Below, one piece after another: positions 17,529-26,914 of a DNA stretch of 64,000 bases (the stretch's first letter is position 1; each line of letters starts with the position of its first letter). The notes under the pieces are model-generated. The model was not told the DNA's origin. It searched no databases and saw only the letters and a program-made list of their open reading frames with translations. The position numbers were made by a program, and so were the translations under genes. The DNA is from CAMTWZ01 sp041749075 (GTDB lineage Bacteria > Bacteroidota > Rhodothermia > Balneolales > HLUCCA01): assembly GCA_041749075.1 (NCBI GenBank), contig JBGTBY010000016.1, positions 1 through 64,000 on the forward strand. Reading direction: 5' to 3'.

Positions 17529-18587
17529 ATGAAACGCATCATTACTATTTTTTTAGTCAGTCTTCTCTATACCGTACCTGGTCACGCACAAATCAACTTA
17601 GGAGTCAATGAAACGGGCCTGAGTATCGGTAATTCTCGAAATTGGATGGGTGTCCGCTTGAATTTCAGAGATTTGGATATCGAAGAAATTCGTGGTGTGA
17701 ACATCACCATTTGGTCGCCCTATGAACCAGCGACCGGCCGAATTCGTGGGCTCGCCATCGGTCTCCCTTCCACAGGCGCCGGATCCATTGATGGAATCGG
17801 AATCGGCCTGCTCGGAATTGCCGCCACTGATAATCTGAATGGTTTCATGGTTGGTGGTGTGGGCGCTGGGGCAGGAAACAACATCACAGGTGTGGCATTT
17901 GGTGGACTTGGTCTTGGTGCCGGTGGTGATATTTCGGGTATCGCATTCGGTGGATTCGGATTGGGTGCTGGTGGCGACATCACCGGAATTTCGTTCGGTG
18001 GATTCGGATTGGGCGCCGGCGGCGACATCACAGGTATTTCGGTCGGCGGATTCGGATTGGCCGCAGGTGAGAATCTCACCGGAGCTTCCGCAGCTTTATT
18101 CGGGATGGGAGCCGGAAACAATATGACCGGCATCGGAATCGCCGGATTCGGGATGGGAGCGGGTGGCGACATGACTGGTATTCATATCGCAGGCTTCGGA
18201 CTCGGAGCCGGTGGTGATATCACAGGATTTCAGTTTGGTGGATTCGGACTTGGAGCCGGCGGAACCATCACAGGCGCCAACATCGCGCTGGTTGGAATTG
18301 GAGCCGAAGCCATTAATGGATTCAGCTTGTCTGCGACCATGAGAGCCGATCACATTTCGGGCCTCACGCTTGCCCCTGCATTTGCCCGCATCAATCCGGG
18401 TGGTGAACTTCATGGCATCAGTTTGGCAGGGTATCATGAAGTCCGTGGCCATACAAGTGGGTTGACCATCGGCATCATCAACTACACACGCACACTCAAA
18501 GGCGTGCAATTGGGACTGATCAACATGGTCGATCGTAACCCGCGCGGACGTCGTGTCTTGCCATTGGTGAACTGGAATTTCAATTGA
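17529..18587 (+). CDS. exported surface protein with 16-residue glycine-rich repeats (LA_2272-like)
   Basis: The start chosen is the ATG at 17529, which gives a signal peptide (MKRIITIFLVSLLYTVPGHAQ) and a 352-residue precursor; the frame extends further upstream but without signal logic. Residues about 105-255 contain nine units of 16 residues with the consensus GGFGLGAGGDITGISF, several nearly identical at DNA level (48-bp unit). The flanks have related, older repeats (TSGLTIGIINYTRTLKGVQL). This matches the general look of LA_2272-type surface repeat proteins, probably a regular beta-solenoid with one repeat per turn. Role unknown; it sits inside the permease cluster, so it may be a surface partner or a cargo. 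Confidence 0.75.
   Translation: MKRIITIFLVSLLYTVPGHAQINLGVNETGLSIGNSRNWMGVRLNFRDLDIEEIRGVNITIWSPYEPATGRIRGLAIGLPSTGAGSIDGIGIGLLGIAATDNLNGFMVGGVGAGAGNNITGVAFGGLGLGAGGDISGIAFGGFGLGAGGDITGISFGGFGLGAGGDITGISVGGFGLAAGENLTGASAALFGMGAGNNMTGIGIAGFGMGAGGDMTGIHIAGFGLGAGGDITGFQFGGFGLGAGGTITGANIALVGIGAEAINGFSLSATMRADHISGLTLAPAFARINPGGELHGISLAGYHEVRGHTSGLTIGIINYTRTLKGVQLGLINMVDRNPRGRRVLPLVNWNFN
17843..18274 (+). repeat. 48-bp in-frame tandem repeats
   Basis: Nine tandem 48-bp units coding for G-G-F-G-L-G-A-G-G-D-I-T-G-I-S-F variants. Units three and four (about 17939-18034) are the most similar, suggesting recent expansion by unequal exchange or slippage. Confidence 0.8.
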
Positions 18588-18591
18588 TGGG

Positions 18592-18676
18592 TGTCCGGTA
18601 ACGGACAAGATTCTGTATCGAAACCGGACAATGGAACGCTGTCCGGTATCATGGGGTGTGTTGGTACGACCTTTGT
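18592..18676 (+). promoter_or_regulatory. sigma-54 promoter with upstream activator sites (permease 3)
   Basis: The -24/-12 element is TGGTACGACCTTTGT (18662-18676). The perfect dyad TGTCCGGTAACGGACA (18592-18607) begins 70 bp before it and a half-site CGGACA (18625-18630) 37 bp before it; an extra TGTCCG lies at 18640. The start of transcription would be at about 18687, within two bases of the ATG. Confidence 0.8.
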
Positions 18677-18688
18677 GCCGCACACCCT

Positions 18689-21109
18689 ATGTTGTTTAAC
18701 TACCTATTGATCGCACTGCGGAATATCCGCCGACACAAGGCGTATGCCTTCATCAACATCACCGGGCTGGCTGTGGGCCTCACGGCATTCATCTTCATCT
18801 TTCTGTATGTGCAAGATGAACTGAGTTTCGACCGATATCATGAGGATGCGGATCGGATTGTACGCATCAGCCGCGAGTGGAAAAACCAGAACAACGAAAC
18901 GAGTTTGCATCTAGGCGCCATCGCGCCACCCTTCCTTCCGTTGATTCGCACCCAGTTCGGAGAGCAGATCGAAGCATCGACTCGCATCCTAGCCAATTTC
19001 AGTTCCTTGCTGAGTGTCGACGACCTTCACATTCAGGAACGTGGTGGCATTTTCTTCGTGGAACCTGATTTTTTCAGGGTTTTTTCCATCCCATTGATTG
19101 AAGGCGATTCCAAATCTGCCTTGAGTGGCGTGAATAGCTTGGTTCTAACCCGTTCAGCCGCAAAACGCTATTTCGGGGATGAGGACCCGATCGGTCGCAC
19201 CATCCTGTATAACAGCTCTGCGCCTCTTGTTGTGACTGGAATCATCGAGGATGTGCCTTCGAACACGCATTTCCAATTTCAGGTGCTCGTGTCGTTCCGT
19301 GCAGTTGAGCAACAATTAGGCGAGACCTTCATGACGACGAACTTCGGAAGCAACAACTATTACACGTATGTGAAATTGAAGGAAGGGGTGGATCTGCGCG
19401 AGTTCGAATCACAACTGCCAGGATTGATCGATTCCCAATTCGCCGCTGCGCCCACGGGTCAGCTCGCTTCGCAATTCAACATTTTGCATGTTTGGCCGAT
19501 CACATCCATCCATCTGAATTCGAATCTGGATTCCGAGATTGGCACCAATAGCGATATCGGCTATGTGTGGATTTATTCCATCGTTGGATTATTCATCCTG
19601 GCCATTGCTTGCATCAATTTCATGAATCTGTCGACCGCCCGATACGGCGACCGCATGAAGGAAATCGGGATGCGGAAAGTGATGGGTGCGGATCGTGCCT
19701 CCTTGATCCGTCAATTCCTTGGAGAATCGATCCTGTTCACGTTGATCGCTTTGTTCATATCGATCATTTTAGTGGAGTTGGGGATGTCCTCGTTCAATGA
19801 GTTCGCCAATAAAGAGGTCGGACTGAATGTGCTGCAAGATCCGTGGCTTGTTCCTGGTCTTCTGCTGGTCGCGATGTTGGTAGGCGTTCTTGCAGGAAGT
19901 TACCCGGCGCTATTTCTGTCATCGTTTCAGCCTCAGGCCATCCTCAAAGGCGAGTTGACCACAGGAAAGGGTCCGATTCGGTTCCGTTCCGCGTTGGTGG
20001 TGCTTCAATTCACGATATCCATCGGGTTGATGGTGTCCATGGGCATCGTGTATAGCCAGTTGGATTACATCCAAGAAAAAGAACTCGGATTTGAGTCGGA
20101 GCAGATTCTGACATTACCCGGGAGCACCGAAATCAGCAATCGTTATAGCGATCTCGAATCGAAGTGGCGGATGCAGCCCGGAATCGTGGATGTCGCCTTG
20201 GCGAGCCGCATCCCTTCTGGTCGACTTCTGGATTCGCAAGGCGGGCAAGCCGAGGTGAATGGTGATATCGTACCCATCACCTTTCGAATCGCCGACATCC
20301 ATGTGAGTCATGAGTATCTGAACACCTTCGGGATGTCGATCGTGGCTGGTCGCAATTTCGACCGCAATCTGACGAGCGATTCCCTTCAAGCGTTCATCAT
20401 CAATGAAATGGCCGTTCAAAAAATCGGATGGACTACCCCGGAAGAGGCGATCGGAAAGCGGTTCAATTATGGGAACCGCTCCGGTTATGTGATCGGCATC
20501 GTGAAGGATCATCATTTTGAAAACCTACGTCAAGCGATCTCTCCGATGGTGTACATGATTACATCCGGACGCGCGAATGCTGTCGTGTTTCGCTACGCCG
20601 AATCGTATAAAGACGATGTGATGGCCTACTTGGAATCGGAATGGGCCTATTTACGTCCAAACTTCCCCTTCGCACCAACATTCATCGACGAGGCCTTTCA
20701 ATCGCAATATGAATCGGAAGCCACATTAGGAACCCTTTTCGGATTGTTCGCGGGCCTGGCGGTTGCGATCGCGGCCTTGGGCTTGTTCGGACTCGCCTCA
20801 TTTTCCGTCCAGCGTCGAATGAAAGAAATGAGCATCCGGAAGGTGATGGGAGCGAGTATCCACTCTATCCTGATGTTGCTCAATGTGGAATTTCTCAAAC
20901 TGGTCGGCATTTCGTTTGTGATCGCATCCCCGATTGTCTGGGTTTTGATGAGTTCCTGGTTGGAGACCTTCGCTTATCATACCCACATCCGTATCACACT
21001 GTTTGCGATAGCTGGAATTGGTGCATTGGCGATCGCACTGATCACTGTTTTGGGTCAAACTCTCAAAGCGGCGGCTCAAAATCCTGTGGAGTCGTTGCGC
21101 CAAAATTGA
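18689..21109 (+). CDS. MacB/FtsX-type ABC transporter permease 3
   Basis: An 806-residue permease. The ATG at 18689 gives the family N-terminus MLFNYLLIALRNIRRHKAYA; an upstream in-frame TTG would add 11 residues with no family match. It has the usual order: helix, extracytoplasmic MacB domain, FtsX block with DRMKEIGMRKVMGADRA, second periplasmic domain, C-terminal FtsX block with RRMKEMSIRKVMGASIH. No Shine-Dalgarno is visible, and the sigma-54 start site would fall almost at the ATG. It precedes permease 4 by 63 bp. Confidence 0.92.
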   Translation: MLFNYLLIALRNIRRHKAYAFINITGLAVGLTAFIFIFLYVQDELSFDRYHEDADRIVRISREWKNQNNETSLHLGAIAPPFLPLIRTQFGEQIEASTRILANFSSLLSVDDLHIQERGGIFFVEPDFFRVFSIPLIEGDSKSALSGVNSLVLTRSAAKRYFGDEDPIGRTILYNSSAPLVVTGIIEDVPSNTHFQFQVLVSFRAVEQQLGETFMTTNFGSNNYYTYVKLKEGVDLREFESQLPGLIDSQFAAAPTGQLASQFNILHVWPITSIHLNSNLDSEIGTNSDIGYVWIYSIVGLFILAIACINFMNLSTARYGDRMKEIGMRKVMGADRASLIRQFLGESILFTLIALFISIILVELGMSSFNEFANKEVGLNVLQDPWLVPGLLLVAMLVGVLAGSYPALFLSSFQPQAILKGELTTGKGPIRFRSALVVLQFTISIGLMVSMGIVYSQLDYIQEKELGFESEQILTLPGSTEISNRYSDLESKWRMQPGIVDVALASRIPSGRLLDSQGGQAEVNGDIVPITFRIADIHVSHEYLNTFGMSIVAGRNFDRNLTSDSLQAFIINEMAVQKIGWTTPEEAIGKRFNYGNRSGYVIGIVKDHHFENLRQAISPMVYMITSGRANAVVFRYAESYKDDVMAYLESEWAYLRPNFPFAPTFIDEAFQSQYESEATLGTLFGLFAGLAVAIAALGLFGLASFSVQRRMKEMSIRKVMGASIHSILMLLNVEFLKLVGISFVIASPIVWVLMSSWLETFAYHTHIRITLFAIAGIGALAIALITVLGQTLKAAAQNPVESLRQN

Positions 21110-21118
21110 ACCCTCAAT

Positions 21119-21133
21119 TGGTAACCGACTTGT
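21119..21133 (+). promoter_or_regulatory. possible sigma-54 element before permease 4
   Basis: TGGTAACCGACTTGT resembles a -24/-12 element, but no TGTCCG dyad stands 69 bp upstream. An inverted repeat TATTGTG-N9-CACAATA (21137-21159) follows. Weak alone. Confidence 0.35.
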
Positions 21134-21172
21134 GTATATTGTGCTATCCGTACACAATAGTTCAGGCCCCCG

Positions 21173-23599
21173 TTGAGTACCCAAGGTTTAGTAGGTCATT
21201 ACGTCAAAGTTGGTTTCCGTGTAATCTTACGCGAGAAGCTGTATGCCATTATTTCGATCATCGGCATGATGGTCGGGGTATCCGCTTTTGTACTGATTTC
21301 CATGTACATCCAAGATGAACGGGCTTTCGATCAGAATATCCCCGATCCGGAAAACACCTATCGCATCTACAAGAAAATGCTGCCGGGCTCGAATGGCAAT
21401 GATGGCGCCACTACCCCGATGGTTTTGCATGATGTTCTTGTCACGGAATTCGAATCGGATCTGATTGCCACTACGAGGGTCTTCAATTTCCAAACGAAGT
21501 ATCTGACCCTGTACATCCCTGAAAGTGAAAAGCGGTTCAGTGAGGAGCGCTTTTTTTTAGCCGACAGCGCATTTTTTGATGTGTTTGGCGTGGAGTTCAT
21601 TTACGGGGATGCGGCCACGGCTCTGGCCAATCCATTGAGCTTGGTGTTGACCGAATCTTCGGCAATCCGATTGTATGGTAATGAAGACCCGATCGGCAAA
21701 ACGTTGCGTTTCGAGGGTCGGATGACATTGAATGTGACCGCCGTTATTCGCGACCCGGATCCAAGGTCGCATCTTCAATACGATATGCTGGCATCGTTCA
21801 CTAGTCTCAATTCATTTTACACACGAGGTATACCCGATACGTGGTTTTGGGACCCGGCATGGACGTATATCCGCCTCAAGCCCGGCACATCAGTGGATGG
21901 TGTGGAATCGACATTGAAACGCATCGCTGAGACTCGTCTTCCAGATCCCCTCGACAAAGAAATCACCTATCGGTTGCAACGACTGTCCGACATATGGCTC
22001 ACTTCCGAACTCGAGGCTGAAATTCGTCCGGTTGGGTCGATACGGCAACTCTATTTGTTCGGCTTCATCGCTCTATTTGTGCTGATGGTGGCGAGCATTA
22101 ATTCGATGAACCTGGCCATCGCTCGGATTTCCCGACGCATCCGGGATGTGAGCATGCGGAAATTGATGGGCGCCGATACCTCCCAAATCCTCACACAATT
22201 CGCAACGGAGAACGGGATCATCAGCATCGTTTCGTCCTTTTTTGCGATTGTGGCCATCACGTTCGCTCTGCCTTATTTCAATCGGCTTGCAGGCAAATCC
22301 CTCGGAATAAGCATCTTTTTGGATCCGATGTTTTGGCTTTTTCTGGTTGGAACCACCCTTGTGATGAGTTTTCTTTCGGGCTTTTATCCCGCCTGGCTGG
22401 TCGCAAAAAGCGCCCCACTTGATCTGATGAGACAAGGAGGGTTGCGACTACGTGGCGGGTACAGTCGAAAAATCCTCATCACCGCTCAATTTCTGACCGC
22501 ATCCGTCCTGATCAGCGGAAGTCTGTTTGTGTTGCGACAAATCGATCATGTGCGAAGCGCGGATCTGGGTTTCGACACAACCGATGTGATTGTGTTACCC
22601 GTCGCAAATTCCCGCTTCAATTTCTTCTATGATGAATTCCGCGCTCGTGCGATGACCCATCCGGTGATTGTGGATGTGACCGCATCCAATGAGATCATCG
22701 GCGCTCAAAGCGCTCTATTCGATTACTCAGCGGAAGGGGACCGGAACCAAGACAAAACCTCGTATCCGTTTTTGTTTGTGACGCCGGGATTCGACAGGGT
22801 GATGGATGTGACCCTTCTCGCCGGTCGAGCCTTTTCGACCGAATTTCCCACAGATGCAACCGAAGCCGTCATGATGAATGAATCGATGGTGAAACGCCTC
22901 GGATGGTCCAGCCCGGAAGAGGCCATCGGGAAATGGGTGACACGCGATGATTTCCAATATCGCGTGATTGGGGTTGTGAATGATTTCAACACATCCAGCC
23001 TGCATAAACCCATCGATCCACTCATGTTGGAAATGCCGATTCCACTGGCGTTTCCAGCGCAAATTAAATATGTGCATGTGCGCGCGGCGCCGGGTCAGAC
23101 CGAAGCCGCCCTTGAGATGATGCGGGAATTGCATGCGGAATTCGATCCGCGTCGGTTGTTTCTGCCGTTTATGTTGAAAGACGAGCTGAACGAATTGTAT
23201 CAATCGGAACGTCGGATGGCAGATATCGTGACCGTATTCGGTATGTTGGCGGCCTTGATCGCTGGACTCGGCTTGTTCGGCATGGCCAGCTTCACGTGCG
23301 AAGCCCGTCGCAAAGAAATCAGCATCCGGAATGTGATGGGTGCCAACACCGGTGGATTGGTCTGGATACTCGCCAAAGAATTCACCGTCCTCGTGGTGAT
23401 CTCGCTACTGCTTTCGATTCCCATCCAGCTGAAACTGCTCCGTACTTGGTTAGAGAATTTCTCCTATCAAACCCCAATCGATCCGATCGTTTTTCTTGTG
23501 ACCGGACTGATGGTGTTGATTTTGGCATGGATGTCGGTAGGACTTCATATCTGGGACACCATCCGCCGGAATCCGGCCGACACGTTGCGTTACGAATAA
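21173..23599 (+). CDS. MacB/FtsX-type ABC transporter permease 4
   Basis: An 808-residue paralogue starting with TTG at 21173 (no ATG fits before the first membrane helix AIISIIGMMVGVSAFVLISM). Extracytoplasmic domain, FtsX block with RRIRDVSMRKLMGADTS, second periplasmic domain and C-terminal FtsX block with ARRKEISIRNVMGANTG follow. It is more diverged than the other three, with IRN instead of IRK in the last cytoplasmic motif. It probably follows permease 3 in one transcript, although the 63-bp gap holds a possible promoter and an inverted repeat. Confidence 0.9.
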   Translation: MSTQGLVGHYVKVGFRVILREKLYAIISIIGMMVGVSAFVLISMYIQDERAFDQNIPDPENTYRIYKKMLPGSNGNDGATTPMVLHDVLVTEFESDLIATTRVFNFQTKYLTLYIPESEKRFSEERFFLADSAFFDVFGVEFIYGDAATALANPLSLVLTESSAIRLYGNEDPIGKTLRFEGRMTLNVTAVIRDPDPRSHLQYDMLASFTSLNSFYTRGIPDTWFWDPAWTYIRLKPGTSVDGVESTLKRIAETRLPDPLDKEITYRLQRLSDIWLTSELEAEIRPVGSIRQLYLFGFIALFVLMVASINSMNLAIARISRRIRDVSMRKLMGADTSQILTQFATENGIISIVSSFFAIVAITFALPYFNRLAGKSLGISIFLDPMFWLFLVGTTLVMSFLSGFYPAWLVAKSAPLDLMRQGGLRLRGGYSRKILITAQFLTASVLISGSLFVLRQIDHVRSADLGFDTTDVIVLPVANSRFNFFYDEFRARAMTHPVIVDVTASNEIIGAQSALFDYSAEGDRNQDKTSYPFLFVTPGFDRVMDVTLLAGRAFSTEFPTDATEAVMMNESMVKRLGWSSPEEAIGKWVTRDDFQYRVIGVVNDFNTSSLHKPIDPLMLEMPIPLAFPAQIKYVHVRAAPGQTEAALEMMRELHAEFDPRRLFLPFMLKDELNELYQSERRMADIVTVFGMLAALIAGLGLFGMASFTCEARRKEISIRNVMGANTGGLVWILAKEFTVLVVISLLLSIPIQLKLLRTWLENFSYQTPIDPIVFLVTGLMVLILAWMSVGLHIWDTIRRNPADTLRYE

Positions 23600-23721
23600 C
23601 AACGCACGCTATCCGTCACAGCTTCAAGGTGTTTCGACACATCGACCGCATATCGCCTCGCTACTTGGCGTATCGGCTTCTGAACTCACGTTTCTACCAC
23701 TAAATCTTCTCAGGAGCCAAT

Positions 23722-24159
23722 ATGACAACAGCCATTCTTATCGCAGCCTTCGTGCTGAATGTGAACACCTCACCCGCGAACGATCTGTTCAGCGCGGTGA
23801 AAATGAATGAAACCGCAAAAGTGGTGCATCTCGTCGCCAATGGGTTTGATGTGAATGCCACCGACCATCTCGGAATGACACCCTTGATGTATGCGTCGCG
23901 CCATGAGGATGGTGCCTTGATCGATTACCTGATTTCGCAAGGAGCGGATGTCAATGCGCAGAACAATGCCGGAGCGACGGCCATTTTCATCGCCACCCGC
24001 CATAATCGCTTATCGATTGTTGCAAAATTGATCACCGCAGGAGCGGATCTGTCCATCCGGAACGGTGAAGGACACCGGGTTCGTGATATCGCCCGCATGT
24101 ACGATCGTCCGATGATCGAAAGTCTGATCTCCGGACACCTTCGCTCACTGCGTAGTTAA
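23722..24159 (+). CDS. exported ankyrin-repeat protein
   Basis: A 145-residue protein with a short signal peptide (MTTAILIAAFVLNVNTSPAN) and three to four ankyrin repeats: DLFSAVKMNETAKVVHLVAN, GMTPLMYASRHEDGALIDYL, GATAIFIATRHNRLSIVAKL and a final partial one. Such small periplasmic ankyrin proteins are protein-binding modules. An RBS (CAGGAG) lies seven bases before the ATG. Its 3' end overlaps the convergent histidine kinase gene by 4 bp. It lies between the last permease and the regulatory pair, but any link to them is only positional. Confidence 0.8.
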   Translation: MTTAILIAAFVLNVNTSPANDLFSAVKMNETAKVVHLVANGFDVNATDHLGMTPLMYASRHEDGALIDYLISQGADVNAQNNAGATAIFIATRHNRLSIVAKLITAGADLSIRNGEGHRVRDIARMYDRPMIESLISGHLRSLRS

Positions 24160-25487
24160 AACCTCAATGTGAAGCTCGTCATGGATCCCGGTTCGCTCTG
24201 AACACTGAGGGATCCATGATGAAGCCTCATGATTTGTTTCGATAAGCTAAGACCGATGCCACTGCCGGTCTTTTTTGTTGTGAAAAAGGGGATGAAAATA
24301 TTGGCGATCACCCCAGGTTCGATTCCAGGACCATTGTCCGACACCCGCATCAGCACGCGCCCTCTTTCATCCAACTGCGCCTGCAACACGATCACACCTT
24401 CCGCAGAATCGCTGAGCGCATCGCGCGCATTCAGAATGAGGTTGATCAGCACTTGTTCGATCAAGTCGCCATCCGCGGTCACTTCCAAACTTTCCGGCTC
24501 CACACTTCGAAGCAATTGAATGGAACGTCCTTCCAATTCGGTCTCCATCAGCCGACACACATTGTCGAACAAGGATTCGATGCCCACGATCTGGTAATCC
24601 GGTTTGGGGATGCGGGTGAGCTGGCGATAGGTTTCCACGAAATGCAGGAGTCCTTCCGAGCGCCGCTGAATGGTTTCCAGCGCATTCCGGATGTCGCCCA
24701 GATCTTCTTTCGCGATGGATTCGGTATCGGATATCAGCGTTTTGGATGTGGCCGCAAGCGAGGAAATCGGGGTCACGGAATTCATCATTTCATGGGTGAG
24801 AACCCGAATCAAGCTGTGCCACGCTTCCATTTCCTTCTCTTCCAATTCGCTCTGGATGTTCTGCAACGACACCAGCATCACGTGCCGGTCGCGCAATTTC
24901 ATTTCCGTGGCGTGGATGGATATATGCAGGATGTCGTCTTGATGCGTCGTTTTCACCAAACGGCGTTCACCTGTTTTGATGGATGAGAGCACAGACACAA
25001 ATTCCGGACTGAAATACTCGAACGCGCGGATGGATCTAGGATTCGGATATCTCAGCATCCGCTTCGCCGCTCCGTTGTACAAATCGATCTCCCCATTCTG
25101 ATCGTAGCTCAGCAAACCGATGCCCACGTGCTGAACCACGGTCTGCAAATAATGATAATGTTCTTCTTTCTCCGTGCGGGTCTTCTTGAAATGGGTGATG
25201 ACCTCAGTGAACGCCTGATTCAGCTCGGCGAATGAATCTCCACTTTTGGTCGGGAATGTTTGTGTGAAATCCTCATATCGGATGGCACGTAAAAAACGCG
25301 ACAAATCATGATTGGTTCGGTCCACAAATCGGAACAGAAGCCAAATTTGGACAAGTACACCAATGGCCAACAGGATGGTGGTGGCGAACAGGTTGGACGC
25401 CATGCCCAAGCTCAAGGCCAAAACAATGGTTCCGGTGAGCAAGCCCAACCGGATGATCATCTGAAATCGGAAATGCTTAAAGACCAT
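24156..25487 (-). CDS. membrane sensor histidine kinase (NtrY-like)
   Basis: A 443-residue kinase. Two membrane helices (about 10-30 and 34-53) are joined by a very short loop, so there is no large periplasmic sensor. A HAMP-like linker follows, a PAS domain (about 112-210), the dimerisation helix with the phosphoacceptor H232 in LTHEMMNSVTPISSL, and a full ATPase domain: N box NLILNARDAL (about 349-358), G1 DNGPGIEP (384-391) and G2 TGSGIGLSLSKQIM. It would phosphorylate the response regulator encoded just upstream, whose 3' end overlaps its start by 11 bp. The short sensor suggests detection in or at the membrane, plausible for an envelope-stress or cargo signal. Confidence 0.93.
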   Translation of the reverse strand: MVFKHFRFQMIIRLGLLTGTIVLALSLGMASNLFATTILLAIGVLVQIWLLFRFVDRTNHDLSRFLRAIRYEDFTQTFPTKSGDSFAELNQAFTEVITHFKKTRTEKEEHYHYLQTVVQHVGIGLLSYDQNGEIDLYNGAAKRMLRYPNPRSIRAFEYFSPEFVSVLSSIKTGERRLVKTTHQDDILHISIHATEMKLRDRHVMLVSLQNIQSELEEKEMEAWHSLIRVLTHEMMNSVTPISSLAATSKTLISDTESIAKEDLGDIRNALETIQRRSEGLLHFVETYRQLTRIPKPDYQIVGIESLFDNVCRLMETELEGRSIQLLRSVEPESLEVTADGDLIEQVLINLILNARDALSDSAEGVIVLQAQLDERGRVLMRVSDNGPGIEPGVIANIFIPFFTTKKTGSGIGLSLSKQIMRLHHGSLSVQSEPGSMTSFTLRF

Positions 25488-26844
25488 ATTTTTCGATTCG
25501 TCTGTATAAAGCGGCGCGGGTGAGACCCAATTCGTTCGCCGCTCGGGTGATGTTGCCGTCGTATCGGTCCAATGCTCTGCGGATCACGGTCTTTTCCATG
25601 TTTTCCAGATCCATTTCCTCCAATCCAACCGACCGATGATGGTTGGATGCGATCACATCCGCGGGTTCCAAGACATGCGTTTCACTCATGATCACCGCTC
25701 GCTCCATCGCATGCTGCAATTCACGGATGTTCCCAGGCCATGAATGATTCATCAACGCCGCTTCCGCCCCCACAGACAACATTGGTTCCACTTTTCGATA
25801 CTTCTTGGCATACGTCTGAAGGAAATGGCGCGCCAGTTGCAACACATCCTTTCCTCGTTCACGAAGCGGCGGCAAGGAGATTTCAACGGTGTTGATTCTG
25901 TATAACAAATCCTGTCTGAAGGACTTCTCCCTCACCATATCATGGATCGGCATGTTCGTGGCGAAAATGAGTCGGGTGTCAAACGCCACAGGCTTGCTCG
26001 ACCCCACTCGGGTGACTTCCCGATTTTGAATCACCGTCAACAGCTTCGATTGCATGCTCAGCGACAAGTTGCCGATTTCATCCAAGAACAGACTTCCGCC
26101 ATCGGCCACTTCAAATCGGCCTGGGCGCTCATCCCTGGCATCGGTAAATGCACCTTTTGTATGGCCAAACAACTCACTTTCGAAGAGGGACTCGGTGATG
26201 GATCCCATATCCACCGATAAAAATAATTCGTTCGAGCGTTCCGATCCCCGATGCAACGCCCGGGCAACCAGTTCTTTACCGGTACCATTTTCGCCTAGAA
26301 TCAACACATTCGCATCGGTTTTTGCCACTTTCTCAATCATGCGGAACACATCGCGCATGGGAGCCGAAGAGCCGATGATGTCGTGGTATGGCGTATCGAG
26401 GTCGCGTGAGAGCTGATGTTGCCTTGTGCGCCATTTCTCGACCTCGTGCCGCGTCTCACGAAGCGTGAGCGCCGATGCCAAAGTGGCCAGAAGTTTCTCG
26501 TTTTGCCACGGTTTCAGCACAAAGTCGGTGGCGCCTTCTTTCATTGCCCGAACGGCGGTTTCCACGCCGCCATAGGCCGTCATCAATACAACGACGGAAT
26601 GCGGATCTCGGTCGCGGATTTCTTTCAACCAAAAAAATCCTTCATTGCCGCTGGCCACATCCCGCTTGAAATTCATATCCAGAAAAATGACATCAAATTC
26701 CTGCTCGTTCAGCAGTTCGGGTAACATGGCGGGATCGGGTGAGGTGAGCACCGTTTCGACATGCGGTTTAAGAACCATGCGCGCGGCGAAGAGAACATCC
26801 TCGTCGTCGTCGATCACCAAAATTCGTCCCTTTTTCATAGACAT
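25477..26844 (-). CDS. sigma-54-dependent response regulator (NtrC family)
   Basis: A 455-residue activator: receiver domain with the acidic pocket IDDDED and phospho-acceptor D56 (DVIFLDMN), AAA+ domain with Walker A GENGTGKE (184-191) and Walker B GSLFLDEI (250-257), and a C-terminal Fis-type helix-turn-helix (NITRAANELGLTRAALYRRI). The sigma-54 contact loop reads GAFTDA (231-236) instead of GAFTGA; this variant is seen in some intact family members, so it need not be inactivating. Candidate targets are TGTCCG-N4-CGGACA dyads before the genes at 12243, 18689 and 27011; the last lies in the divergent spacer of this gene, allowing autoregulation. It is co-transcribed with the kinase (11-bp overlap). 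Confidence 0.94.
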   Translation of the reverse strand: MSMKKGRILVIDDDEDVLFAARMVLKPHVETVLTSPDPAMLPELLNEQEFDVIFLDMNFKRDVASGNEGFFWLKEIRDRDPHSVVVLMTAYGGVETAVRAMKEGATDFVLKPWQNEKLLATLASALTLRETRHEVEKWRTRQHQLSRDLDTPYHDIIGSSAPMRDVFRMIEKVAKTDANVLILGENGTGKELVARALHRGSERSNELFLSVDMGSITESLFESELFGHTKGAFTDARDERPGRFEVADGGSLFLDEIGNLSLSMQSKLLTVIQNREVTRVGSSKPVAFDTRLIFATNMPIHDMVREKSFRQDLLYRINTVEISLPPLRERGKDVLQLARHFLQTYAKKYRKVEPMLSVGAEAALMNHSWPGNIRELQHAMERAVIMSETHVLEPADVIASNHHRSVGLEEMDLENMEKTVIRRALDRYDGNITRAANELGLTRAALYRRIEKYGL

Positions 26845-26914
26845 GATCGGTATGAAGTGAAAAATCCGTGCCGGAATGTGAAATCCGGGTATTCAGGCGG
26901 AATATAGCATCGAC

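Noticed and set aside
17843..18274. CRISPR-like array
   Set aside because: The regular 48-bp units are contiguous, in frame and encode the protein repeat; there are no unique spacers.
23660..23676. Sigma-54 element before the ankyrin gene (TGGCGTATCGGCTTC)
   Set aside because: The -12 half lacks the conserved G, and no TGTCCG dyad lies at the expected distance.
26859..26873. Minus-strand -24/-12 element before the regulator gene
   Set aside because: CGGCACGGATTTTTC has the GG but lacks the -12 G and the leading T; too weak to call.
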